A DNA stretch of 37,377 nt from NCBI GenBank assembly GCA_002633005.1, contig NMRA01000635.1:46321-83697 (forward strand), in the 5' to 3' direction. Positions 1 through 13,000 of the stretch are shown in pieces. Each line of letters begins with the position of its first letter. The stretch's first letter is position 1. The notes under the pieces were generated by a model. The model saw nothing but the letters and a program-made list of their open reading frames with translations, was not told where the DNA came from and searched no databases. The position numbers were made by a program, and so were the translations under genes. The stretch comes from Phoronis australis (Eukaryota; Phoronida; Phoronidae).

Positions 1-879
1 GTGTAGACGCCAGCGCGGTTCCTAAAGTTTGCGAACATGAGAAGAAAAGAAAGTGACAAAGTGTTCAAGTATTACATTTTGAAGTTAATCGATGACCCGT
101 TACAATAATTTGTTACTGGTATCATAATTCACATTGCTAAACCGCGGTCTCTGAGGCCGTCGTTGCACTCAATGTTATCATCGATCTTAATCTAAAAGGT
201 CGGGGATTCGCGTTTCCTATTAGCACAGGGCGGTAATCACCAATCGTCAAAAGTAGGGGATGGGCGCTTAACCGAGAGGTGGGCGCTTAATTGGAAATCT
301 TCAAAAATAGCAGGGGGGCGGTTAACCGAGCAGTGGGCGGTTAAATCGAAAATCCACCTAAAGTAGGGGTGGGTGGTTAACTGAGCATGGGCGTTAACCC
401 GAACGATTACGGTAAACAAATAATTCTACTTCATAAATAATGTAGTTCATACTCTACAACTGTTGGCAATAGTTATTATTTATAACTACACTGCAGGATA
501 AAACAACTTCCATAATGTTTTGCGCACAATAACTGAGTTACAGTAGGCTGAAGGTAAATACACATGCCAGGTTTGTGTAATTATTCAGAGTTGAAGAAAT
601 AAGTGCCTACCCTCGTCACTTGCTCCAAGGGGAATAAATGATAAATGAGTGCCTACCCTCATCACTTGCTCAAAGGAGGGGTTAATAAGTGCTTACCAGC
701 AACATTTACTCAAAGGGGGAGGGTAAATAAGTGCCTACCCCCAACACTTGCTCTAAGGGGGAATAAATGAGTGTCGAGCCTCATGACTTGCTCAAAATCA
801 TGACAATATGAAGCAAATACTGTAGTAGGATTATCAAAAGCAAATTACTGACTACGAAACAGCAAGTAGACTAACTTAC
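1..879. repeat. Intron with degenerate short tandem repeats
   Basis: Holds no coding exon that I can find. Two degenerate minisatellites are visible. At 250-400 a GC-richer unit is repeated around the words GGGCGCTTAACCGAG, GGCGGTTAACCGAG and GGTGGTTAACTGAG. At 601-795 an approximately 60-bp unit recurs about four times with the words AAGTGCCTACCC and ACTTGCTCAAAGG. The rest is unremarkable. Confidence 0.7.
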
Positions 880-1037
880 AGGCAGTGGACAGCAAATCGC
901 TTAGAACTGGTAGTCTTTATCCATTGATTGACCTCCTCCATCACGGTAATAAGGTCATAAGGGTTCTTGGGTAAAGCAACACCTTTTGGCCAGCTTGTCA
1001 GCTGTATGTGGCACACTGTTTTAGTCTCATCACCTGA
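880..1037 (-). CDS. RPTP exon: D2 with WPK and start of the degenerate P-loop
   Basis: 158-base exon, phase 0 in and 2 out, acceptor CCATTTTTCAG and donor CCT|GTAAGT. It encodes [17 protein letters not shown] and ends RFAVHC plus two bases (CT). The catalytic Asp of WPD is replaced by Lys. The residue after the Cys begins CT and therefore cannot be the usual Ser. The exon finishing the P-loop is not found in 1-879 and lies beyond the left edge. Confidence 0.92.
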
Positions 1038-4000
1038 CTGAAAAATGGACTAAAAAATTCAGCAACTCAAAGTGCCTTACAGGGTCACATAAACTTGAAG
1101 TCAATAAGAAGATCTTTAGATAATGTAATATCATCTCTTTCATTGCTTGCTACATTTAACAATTCAACTGATTCATGGCAGACACACCATATTTAGTTCA
1201 ATCCACAAATAACTATGATAAACATTTTTCAAATTTTCTCCTCAATTCTCAAACAACGTCAATACTGGTCAAAATGTTGCATTTGTGACCCTTTTCCACT
1301 AGTTTCTCGCTCAGGGATAGCTTGATTAAACCCTATCCAAACAACTATGGAGCATATGTTGTCATAATACACACTGACATTGTGACACACTTCAGTCTCA
1401 AATTGTGATGGAAGACAGCACTTAAGCGTTGTTAATCAATAATTAAGCACAAACCCTGTGCATGATAATTTGATCACAAACCGTGGAAGTACTTCTGATT
1501 TTACCTTTGATGACTCCAATATCTTCCACCATGTTTTTTTTCACAAGTCATGAACATTGAGGGACAAAATTTTTCTCCGCTCACTGGTCGTCATCAGGAT
1601 GTATTAGACCAAATAAATGTGAGTCAACATCACTTCACAACTTCCTGTAAACGCAGCATCAGCCACAGGTATGAGTGTGTTTGGTCTTATGAACGCGAGT
1701 AAAAGCCATTTCACTTCAAAAGGGCAAGGAGTGTTACCAGTCAGTCATTTACCTTCTTCACACGTTCCACTTTTATTTCTCGTTTCATATAGCAGTCACG
1801 CTTCACCTCAGAGACAACTTCTACGTTGAAGACACCAATTATTTCTTGCTTTGTGGGCCAGTATTGAACACATGTCTGTGAAAACATAATTATAAATCAA
1901 AGGCTAATACAAATGTCCGTGGATTTCAAAAGTGATTTCATGAAAGTGGATGCTATGTTTAGATGTAAATAAGCCACATTCTGAGGTGTGAGTAATAAAA
2001 TGGCCACAGAAGAGTGACAGTTCATCAGCAGTATTATATGTTTGATGCGTAAAGTCCAAAAAAGTGTGACATGTCACACATTCAATTCCCAAAGGGCTTG
2101 TGACCACCAAACTTTTACTCAGTCATAGGAACCTCAAGACTGTGTACTTATAGCCAAATATCTCAAAAACTTGACTTGAACTCAGTAAAAGTATACATTT
2201 TCTGAATGTAGAAAGCTTCCAGAATTTTATTTTTCACTTTTTGCCAATCTGCCCTTAATTGGGTTAAGTAAAACTTGAGTTTCTTTGTCAGGTATTTTTC
2301 CAAATAATATGATAGTTTTTGTGATAAGTTTCAGGCTGTGAAAAAAGAACAGCCATTCGAGTTGAAAATATTAATTTATAAAGAAAGTTGTTTGCAATTA
2401 AAGTGCAGGACATTACAAAGACTATAAATCACATAATGAAGTAGAACTAGTATAATTATGAGGTAATATACAGTACTGGGATTATACAGTGTTCAGGCAA
2501 CATGTAATTATAAGGTAATATCAGGAAGAGATAACCAGTGTTCAGGCAACATGTATTTATAAGGTAATATACAGTACTGAGATTATACAGTGTTCAGGCA
2601 ACATGTAATTATAAGGTTATATACAGTACTGTGATTAAACAGTGTTCAGGCAACATGTAATTATTTCAATTATTTGCACCCAATGCATTAATAAACCACT
2701 AGATGGACAAACATGTTTTGAATCTTTTAGTATGATATATCCAATAAATCTTTTAGTATGATATATCCAATAAATCTTTTAGTATGACATCGTATTCGCC
2801 CTAATAAGTGCCCAGCGCTTAGAAAAATTTGTTTCAGGAGGGGGGCGCTTATTGTAGCCCAAAGTGGTTGAAACCCGGTTTCCGAAACAGGTGAAATCGT
2901 GAGCTAGATTTCATCAAAAAACACACTCTGTGACTCATCTGTAACCTATGACAGAGTTTCTACAAAATTGCAGTGCATTGCTATCAAACTTTGTTGTAAA
3001 ATTACGAGCATTTTTCAGAAAATCCCAGTGTGAAAACTCGCTGACTGATGTGTCGCTTCCTCATGTTCGTCAATAGGTCAACTTGAATTTTTGAGCAAAA
3101 TATAATTTCGATTCAACAAATTACCTGAAGTCCTCCTTAAGTTTCCAAAATAGCATTCCTAAGATTTTTAGTAATAAACACTAAGAAATCCAAGTTAGCT
3201 AGGTTTAAAGCTACGTTAGAGTGTGGAAAGTTTCACACATTAAATGAAGAATAATATTCATACCTCTGTCCTATTGTTTAAACATCTATTTATTTTCTCT
3301 ATTTTGTTCATTCTAAATAAATTTAAAGCACTCTGTATTCAGTTATGCTGAACAAGAAGACAGAAAACTGTCGTGCCATTAATGTGTGAATTTAGATATT
3401 AGCAAACATTTGAAAATGGTAACTTTTCTCCAAAGGATCTCCTAGAGCTTACAGTGAGCATGCTATCAATTTCACTTAATTTCTGAACCCCGGAGTTATT
3501 GATTTTTTTAACTTTTCAGAACATCCACTAATTTTAGATGGACAAATACATAATATTGTATTCATAGCTACCAGTACAGCAATATGTGAAACCCAATGAT
3601 GTAAAAACAACTAAAGGCTGAAAAATGCCTACTGAATGGGAAGCATTGTGGGTAATGTGAAGAGCAGACGGTTTCCAGAGTGGAGCAGTTGTGAAATCAA
3701 TATGAACTGTTTTAGGGAATTTTTAGGCTTGATTCAAACATAGTATACTGCACCCATACAATAACACCAACACTCTACAGTGCACCATACAATAACAACA
3801 GCACTCTACAGTGCACCCTACAAGAATCTAAATGAACACGAAAGATGTCTTACGCTATCATGTCTGTCCAGTTCATTCAGCATGACAATGACATCAACGT
3901 CATGATCGTAGACCATTCTCCAAAAGTCAACTATGTCGTCAGGATATGGCATCTGTGTCATTATAATGTTGTCCTAAAAACAAGACAAAATAAAGATGTC

Positions 4001-7000
4001 AGAAGGTCAACTATCAACATGACAGAAGGTTCATGATTAGCATATAGTGGTTATAATGTTTGTACAGTTTGTTGAGTGTAAGGAGCAATGACTGAATGTG
4101 AAGGAAGCATGTTCTACTGCACTGATGTATTTAGGATGTCCTGTATTACTGCAAGGTAAAAGAGACCTATAGCTGGGCTCCTCATCCTCTGAACCCCTTC
4201 CTGGAATGTGTGAGAATTCCATGGAGGGGGCGGATATCATGCAATCCACCAGGTGGCGCTACCATAGAATAGTCCAAAAATTAATGTCGGCTCCATTCTC
4301 CTCAATAAGTACACGGCAGCCATCGTTTAAGATGATTTTCAAGCAATTTGCAGGCAGGGAGGTACCCACCAAAAGCAGACACAAAAATACAGGATTTAAA
4401 AAGACTGAACCTTTTGAAACTGAATAAGTGGTGCCTTTTCCTTCATACTAGCTGTGTATGCCAAAGTTCATGAAGATCTAGCAAGCTTGGTAGAAATTGA
4501 GGCATACAGAAAGAAAGCCATAATTTCCGCAAGTACGTGACAGCAGTGAAACTCATCTAAAAATCAGCGCCAGCCATGTCCTTCTTAACTGGACCACAGA
4601 AAACAAATTTCATCAAGGTCTATCAAAGGACTGGCAGAAATAAAAAAACAGAATTGCCACTGGGGGATTCATCCGAGCTGCAACGTCGGCCACGCTACCC
4701 TCAATGTAAACAAATGTATCAAATTTTATCCCACAATCGAATGGCAGATACAACCGTGTAATAACCCATAAAGTTATCTCACTAGTGAGATAACATTGTG
4801 GCGGGAAACCGAGGCCGGATTCAAAACCCGGGCCTCAACAGTTGCGAGTCGCCGACTTTACCACTACACCACTCAGCGGCTGACGTCATCGAATGTGAAA
4901 ATAGAATACGTAAATGAGCACGCACAACAATCGCATGTTCAGCAAAGGGCATTGCACCCACAATTATAAGCTATGAAAAATAAGACGCATAATTTCCATA
5001 AAAACGATATTTTAATTCAGAGAAAATTCTCTCTCGTGTTCTCTCACCGATCTCCAATTTGAATGCAGGTGTCGTGTGGTCGGGATCCTTTGACTTGAGC
5101 ATTATAGTCAGTTACTATTGGTAACCTACTTTAGCAGACGATATATTCCCGGTCGAAGCTTAGCGTGATAAAATGTGTAGTAATCTATAAGAGTTGCTAA
5201 ACCTTCACTTTATTTCTATTTATTTTATTTTTCAATAATGGTTTTGAGTAAAAGCTTTATTTTACGAAAATATCTTTGCTTTTCTTAAAAGGTCATGACC
5301 TCCGACCCCGGACCTCTGACATAGAAAGTAGTTACAAAGCCGAGGCGAGTCGAGAAAGGTAGATCGATTCATTGCAATTTTTCTCGTTCAATGTGTGGTA
5401 TAAATAGATTACATCGTGGATTTTGTAGAATTATCACCCTCGGGGCTAACGCCCCGCGGGCGACAATTCTCCAAAATCCACTCGAGCTCTAGATAACGGG
5501 AGATAACGACTTCGCCATGTAATAATCTATATTTATCCTATACGTGTGATGGTATGGCCAAGAAATACCGGTCGTATTGTGAAGTTTTATATGGAAGAAC
5601 TACTTTTCCGTATTCAACGTGCATTGGAAAATCCATATTCAACGTGACTGAGTTGAATACGGATGCCTCTTTTCTTACCAAAATTCTCAACTGAGCACAC
5701 AATACACAACAATTGATAAAACATGATTCCATATATACATGTACCATCAATTTGGGTTTAGCTCACTTGCCAATACTATGATATGCATTTTCAAAACTAA
5801 ACAAAAAAGTGAACTAAAAATATTGTTAACGATTTTTCTTAATATAACTCAAAATTTTGCACCTGAGCAGAATACTTAAATCATAAAAAGTCTTGAACTT
5901 GCCACAATATATTTGGGATTAGGAATGCAATAAGCATTTACCAATTGAATGCATGCCACCTTTTGGTCAACCATTGCACTGCACCAGTTGAGGTTCTTTA
6001 CGGTCAAATATGAGTCAATTTTTAAATTCGTTCTCAAAACAATCAAAATACCTTGAGCCCAAAACCAAACTGCAACTGCAGTAAATAGTGTATTTTTGTC
6101 AATTTTATGATAAATTTCGGAATATCTTCAACCTAAAAATGATAAGAACCCCGCGCAAGGAGCATTTTAAGAAGCATCTGAACGCCGTGCATCATCCACA
6201 ACGTCTGTGTGTCCTGCAGAGAATTACACTTACTCAACGAAGTCAAGAAAAATCGTCAGAAACGTAAGCAAACTTTAACTTAGAAATAGGTTTAGATCAA
6301 TCTGTGAGGAAAATACTGAAAATAGCAGATATGCACCCCAAGCCTGTAGCTCAGTGCTGTAAAATACAAATTGACTGTGGTGTCATGCAGGCTGCAAAAA
6401 ATTTATTCATAAAAATGTTGCGTGCACATATATGTGTCACGCGATGTGCGATCATCATTGATAAAAGATGGCAAATGACACCTAGACAAGCGGAGCAATC
6501 TGTGCAAACCCGTTTCTTTTAAGAAACCCCAGCCAGTGGAGCATATAGGATAAATAGCGGGTTATACAATGTACGTGTTTTGTACCAGTGTGTTATTATA
6601 TCTCGATTCGTGAAGCCCTCGTTCAAATACTTTTGCATATCACGAATCGAGATATAGTAACCACTGGTACAAACACGTACGTTGTATAACCTATATTTAC
6701 AAAGACACACCAAGGAGTTTGGTAGATACTGAAGCAGATAAAATACAACACAGCTGCAAACTCTCTTGAAGATCCTGCAAGCAGATCACGAGACACAGCA
6801 GCGGATGCCTGGACACCAGCAGAGATGGCTGCAATATGAATCCACAAAATATTTATAATTATATGAAGTGCAAAAAAATTATAATTATATGAAGTGCAAA
6901 AAATAACAGAAGATACAAAACACAATAACAGTTCAAAAGATACTTACTCCGACAAATGTAGCATTGATATAGTCCCCTCTGCCTTTCATTGGTGTCATCA

Positions 7001-10000
7001 GAATTGGCCGGTTAGAGTTAGCTGAAAAACAAAAAATCACACCTTAGAGCCTGTTTCTCTAACAGCCTGCTGGCTTTTGTCTTCTGGCCTTTGTCAAAAG
7101 TCAGAAATCCGGCTATGAATAGCCAAAAGGTAATTTTTCGTCTTTTGCAATTCTCAAAGCATTTTGTTTTCTGCCTGTTTGAGCAAACTACAGAATAATT
7201 CTTTCTCTTGACTCCAAATTGTCGACAGATTTTCTGATTTTCAGCTCTAAGAGTTATAACTAAGAGACTTAAGGCCAATACTCTTGGAGAAACATGCTTC
7301 AGGTCAGACGCCACTGCAACTACCACAGTCCAAGTTAAAAAAAATGTTTGACGAAATGCTCACTTCCAAATTTTCAAAAGCTTCACTTGCGCTGACGTCT
7401 GGTTATACACCCAACAAATATTGAAAGTATAGACCAACATCTAACTGTCAGTCTCCCGCGCTCTTTGTCTGCACGTCTGTCCATGAGTATGTGTGTGTCC
7501 GTGTGCTGTGACTGTGAGGATTACACTAGTGAACTTGTGACAATTACTTGAGATCTAACAATGCATTCTAAGCATTGTGGCCATCCTTATTTGTAGCATT
7601 CTAAGCATTGTGGCCATCCTTATTTGTAGCATTCTAAGCATTGTGGCCATCCTTATTTGTAGCATTCTAAGCATTGTGGCCATCCTTATTTGTAGCATTC
7701 TAAGCATTGTGGCCATCCTTATTTGTAGCATTCTAAGCATTGTGGCCATCCTTATTTGTAGCATTCTAAGCATTGTGGCCATCCTTATTTGTAGCATTCT
7801 AAGCATTGTGGCCATCCTTATTTGTAGCATTCTAAGCATTGTGGCCATCCTTATTTGTAGCATTCTAAGCATTGTGGCCATCCTTATTTGTAGCATTCTA
7901 AGCATTGTGGCCATCCTTATTTGTAGCATTCTAAGCATTGTGGCCATCCTTATTTGTAGCATTCTAAGCATTGTGGCCATCCTTATTTGTAGCATTCTAA
8001 GCATTGTGGCCATCCTTATTTGTAGCATTCTAAGCATTGTGGCCATCCTTATTTGTAGCATTCTAAGCATTGTGGCCATCCTTATTTGTAGCATTCTAAG
8101 CATTGTGGCCATCCTTATTTGTAGCATTCTAAGCATTGTGGCCATCCTTATTTGTAGCATTCTAAGCATTGTGGCCATCCTTATTTGTAGCATTCTAAGC
8201 ATTGTGGCCATCCTTATTTGTAGCATTCTAAGCATTGTGGCCATCCTTATTTGTAGCATTCTAAGCATTGTGGCCATCCTTATTTGTAGCATTCTAAGCA
8301 TTGTGGCCATCCTTATTTGTAGCATTCTAAGCATTGTGGCCATCCTTATTTGTAGCATTCTAAGCATTGTGGCCATCCTTATTTGTAGCATTCTAAGCAT
8401 TGTGGCCATCCTTATTTGTAGCATTCTAAGCATTGTGGCCATCCTTATTTGTAGCATTCTAAGCATTGTGGCCATCCTTATTTGTAGCATTCTAAGCATT
8501 GTGGCCATCCTTATTTGTAGCATTCTAAGCATTGTGGCCATCCTTATTTGTAGCATTCTAAGCATTGTGGCCATCCTTATTTGTAGCATTCTAAGCATTG
8601 TGGCCATCCTTATTTGTAGCATTCTAAGCATTGTGGCCATCCTTATTTGTAGCATTCTAAGCATTGTGGCCATCCTTATTTGTAGCATTCTAAGCATTGT
8701 GGCCATCCTTATTTGTAGCATTCTAAGCATTGTGGCCATCCTTATTTGTAGCATTCTAAGCATTGTGGCCATCCTTATTTGTAGCATTCTAAGCATTGTG
8801 GCCATCCTTATTTGTAGCATTCTAAGCATTGTGGCCATCCTTATTTGTAGCATTCTAAGCATTGTGGCCATCCTTATTTGTAGCATTCTAAGCATTGTGG
8901 CCATCCTTATTTGTAGCATTCTAAGCATTGTGGCCATCCTTATTTGTAGCATTCTAAGCATTGTGGCCATCCTTATTTGTAGCATTCTAAGCATTGTGGC
9001 CATCCTTATTTGTAGCATTCTAAGCATTGTGGCCATCCTTATTTGTAGCATTCTAAGCATTGTGGCCATCCTTATTTGTAGCATTCTAAGCATTGTGGCC
9101 ATCCTTATTTGTAGCATTCTAAGCATTGTGGCCATCCTTATTTGTAGCATTCTAAGCATTGTGGCCATCCTTATTTGTAGCATTCTAAGCATTGTGGCCA
9201 TCCTTATTTGTAGCATTCTAAGCATTGTGGCCATCCTTATTTGTAGCATTCTAAGCATTGTGGCCATCCTTATTTGTAGCATTCTAAGCATTGTGGCCAT
9301 CCTTATTTGTAGCATTCTAAGCATTGTGGCCATCCTTATTTGTAGCATTCTAAGCATTGTGGCCATCCTTATTTGTAGCATTCTAAGCATTGTGGCCATC
9401 CTTATTTGTAGCATTCTAAGCATTGTGGCCATCCTTATTTGTAGCATTCTAAGCATTGTGGCCATCCTTATTTGTAGCATTCTAAGCATTGCAGCCATCC
9501 TTATTTGTAGCATTCTAAGCATTGCAGCCATCCTTATTTGTAGCATTCTAAGCATTGCAGCCATCCTTATTTGTAGCATTCTAAGCATTGCAGCCATCCT
9601 TATTTGTAGCCACGATTGCATAAAAATCATGGGCAGTCCCTTAAAAAAATGTTTGAAAAGTAGAGCAAGAGCTATTAGCTGAACGTGGACAACATAACTT
9701 TCAACTACTGCATGAATATGGCAATGATGAACCTCGTGTGCAAGCACAGTTGTTGACTTTCTGCATTCAAGGATAGGAACACTTACTTGGATAAATAGAT
9801 TTGTCCCTATTCTTGTCAACGTTGTCGTCCATGAGACCAGCTATTATAATTGGGTCATCAGGATCATGGTGATCATCTTCAGAGAACTCCAGTGTGCGCA
9901 CTTTTTGAAGTAACTGCAAGTATCCACAAAGTTTTCACAGTTGAACTGAATGTATACGTGCAACTCTTTGACTAAATCATGCTTTACAACCAATCAGCAT

Positions 10001-13000
10001 TCAATTTATCATGTAGAACAATATTTCATATTTTTATTTCCTGCTTTAAGTACTCACGACAAGGCCAAAAACACAATTGGTTCTGGTATATTGTTTTTCA
10101 AAAAACTAAGTTTGTGGTGCCATATTTTTTAGTTGCTCACTTTTTCAAATGAAAAATGCAACTGAGATGAGCAAAATGATGCATGATTTTTTACTCAACC
10201 CTTACCAGTTTCAGGTTAACAGGGGTCTAGTAGCAGTTATACCATGACTCAAAAGGTCTTCTTTTTATTCTGATGGCAACAATAGTGTCATAATTCAGCA
10301 TGTTGCTAGACAGCAATCAAAATAACAGGTTTAGCCAACCAACCCTAATACTATTTGATGAATAGAATTTCAGAGCCAATTCTGCCTCGTCCCTTGATGA
10401 CCTGTTGGAAGGAGAGTTAGACTTATCTACAATGCAGGCGATAGATGACCATGAAACACTTCACCAAAATGATAGTTCAACTACTCATCTGTCACAAGGC
10501 AAATTTGGAGAAGTATACACTTGTAAGCCGTCACATGTTGAGATCAAGGTACACCTGTACCAAAATGCACTGAATGTTAAAATAGCTGCTCTCCATGATT
10601 TATCAACACTGCGTTTATGCGGCTGTCTTAGACATGTATGCTATTGTCCGTACAACGGTTACGTTACCATTTGAAAAAACAAATTATTCAGATGGAGATG
10701 AATCGCAAAAACTGTTTCGCATCATTTTTGAGCCACATCTTCGTTAACGTATGCATGATCGTCTACTAAAGTTTTTCAGTTATTGGGTCTTAGCTCTGTT
10801 AACCAATCATAAAATTGGCGTTACTCCCTGATGTAGAGAGTCAAGATACATAATGCCATAAAATGTAACAGTCAGTGCACAGTTTCACGAGATCTCGTCA
10901 TGCCTGTTTGCAATTTTGGAACACACAAAACAAGGCTGGGGCCGGTTCTCAAAAGTGTGATGACAGACTGATTTTTAAACTTGATGTGCCACAGAACTAA
11001 AGTTCATAACTAAACATGGTTTTCATAAAGATTTTTCAAGGGCGGCGCAGCACTGAAAAAAGTGGGGGCTACAGCCCCCCCAGCCCTCTATGGTGCGCCG
11101 CCCATGTTGTTTCTCACAACATGACTGCAGATGACTCTTGTAGGATGCAACATGTCATCAGTTCGGATGCAACGGCAAGAACAACTTAAAATTAATTTCG
11201 TTTTGTTTCCATAATTGAAAGGATACCTTTGCCGTTTGAAAATAAACAAAGCATAGCACACCACTGTTGTAGAAAGTCCGTCCGGGCAGCACCTCGACTG
11301 GGTTGCTGCACTGAAGACAGTAAAAATTACCAATGGGGGGCACAAAGAAAAACGAAAGTCTTGGCAAAGTAAAATTATAACATAATTATACACAACACAC
11401 AGAAGCACAAGTGTAACCAGCACCACCACATTATGCACCACCATAATGGTGATCTCTTCAAAAATGTTCAGCTTTGCATATTACAGAATCCGAAGCAAGT
11501 TCGTAAAGCAAAGGGTGAAAATTCAAAAGTCGAAAATTACGTAATACTATAATTACAGATACTTCAAAAATGGAATATGGCAACCAAGGGCCTGTATTTA
11601 CTGCACGGTGAAACAATAACTAAGAGCATTGTATAACAAAACAAGAGGTCCAGAAGCATGGACCAAAATGATGCTCCTATGTTGAACATAGTCCCGCGTG
11701 TTGCCTTAAGCTAAGGCCAAACAAGTGAAGTTGGTTGTGGTCTTTACCTTGACTTATTTTGAGACCTCAGTTCACTGACCAAAGAAAAACATCCGCCCAA
11801 TTCAATTTCAGCCAAAGTCTCATATTTTTAAAGGAGCATGCCACCCAAAAAACAACCTAATTTGTATCAGTTTAGATCGAGTAGTTCTACTCCATAACGA
11901 CACGTACGATTGCGTTACCTGACACCTAACGGCAGGCAGAGGTGTTGAAATTATCCAATGACGTCATCGGTTTCACACGCAGTCTGTTCAGCAGTTCACA
12001 ACACGGGCTACTGGTGTCAGCTTATCGCTTGAAGTCATCGTTTAACACCAATAAATCATCAAACTTCGATGTAACACCTTTGAAAATACACCGAGTTCTT
12101 ATAAAAACGTGTTGTTTCATTTCGCTCTTACGGATTTATTGGTATTTGGACACACCGTAGCCTACAAAGTTCGGCAGGCCAATAAGGTCCGTAGCAGGAG
12201 TTTGGGGTCTGTTTGGAGATAATTTCGAAGTAGTTTCCGTGAGATATAGACAGGATAACCTAGATCTGTGTTGTTTAAGACTTGTGATTTTTTAGTTCTA
12301 AACACAAAACGCTTGTTATCCTGGCCAGTGGCTCGGAGCCCGATCAGGCCCGTCGCGGCCGGCCGGATTGACTCGGCCGTTATCCCGGCCAGTGGTTCGG
12401 AAACTGAACAAACATCACGAACATAAACCAGCCAAAGTTTAGTGGAAACTCAACTTCCAGTCAAGAAAATACTATACTAGTAAGCCAAAGTAATGTGCAC
12501 ATGATCATGTTGGTGAATTAGCCACGAAACTGCAAATTTACTTACTCGTTGGGGGCCGCGAATTCAGGTTCCGCTTTGTCCACAGCACTGTCAGGGCAGA
12601 AGTTGTACATTGACAATCATTATTTGAATAATGTAAATGTAAATAAAGATTCCCCTAACACCTGGCCGTGGGATGGAAATCGAGTTGTTTCCCAACAGTT
12701 TCTGCCAGCAAACACTAAACTAGCATGAGCTCACACGGCCTCGGTGTCCCGTCAATTAGTTTTATTGCACTTAAAGCCGGTAACGCAGTGATTTATTCAT
12801 TGCTGGCTTCTCAAATCATTTGCACTCATGAACACTCCAAGGGCATTACAATTAAATTGCATCTAATGAGACAGACTTTCTTTCAGTTTTATATAAGTAT
12901 TGGTTACTGTGAGAATAATTCATTTTGAAACAGAACGCTCAGTAATAAACGCCAACATGGCAACTCGCAATCCCGACTTAGGACGAGTTAGAGTTCATCA

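Larger units (their letters stand above)
4881..6947. other. RPTP intron with two fold-back structures
   Basis: Apart from the hairpin at 5416-5481, the candidate micro-exon at 6052-6069 and the inverted repeat at 6560-6691, I see only AT-rich intron. A short direct repeat of TTATAATTATATGAAGTGCA occurs near 6851-6900. Confidence 0.6.

Noticed and set aside
1-879. Search for the final D2 P-loop exon
   Set aside because: No stretch on the minus strand encodes a P-loop continuation with an acceptor in the required phase, so the exon is assumed to lie outside the window.
7563-9608. CRISPR-like array
   Set aside because: Units are directly contiguous with no spacers, and the context is an animal gene.
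7555-9819. Very long open frames on both strands (754 and 701 codons) over the 33-bp array
   Set aside because: They exist only because the 33-bp unit is divisible by three and lacks stops in these frames. The minus-strand one starts in the wrong frame of the RPTP exon at 9787-9913, and the array lies inside an intron with good splice sites.
11088-11444. 118-codon minus-strand open frame
   Set aside because: Hydrophobic and Cys-rich without recognisable family, no matching splice phases for the RPTP, and it begins in the GC-rich fold-back repeat.
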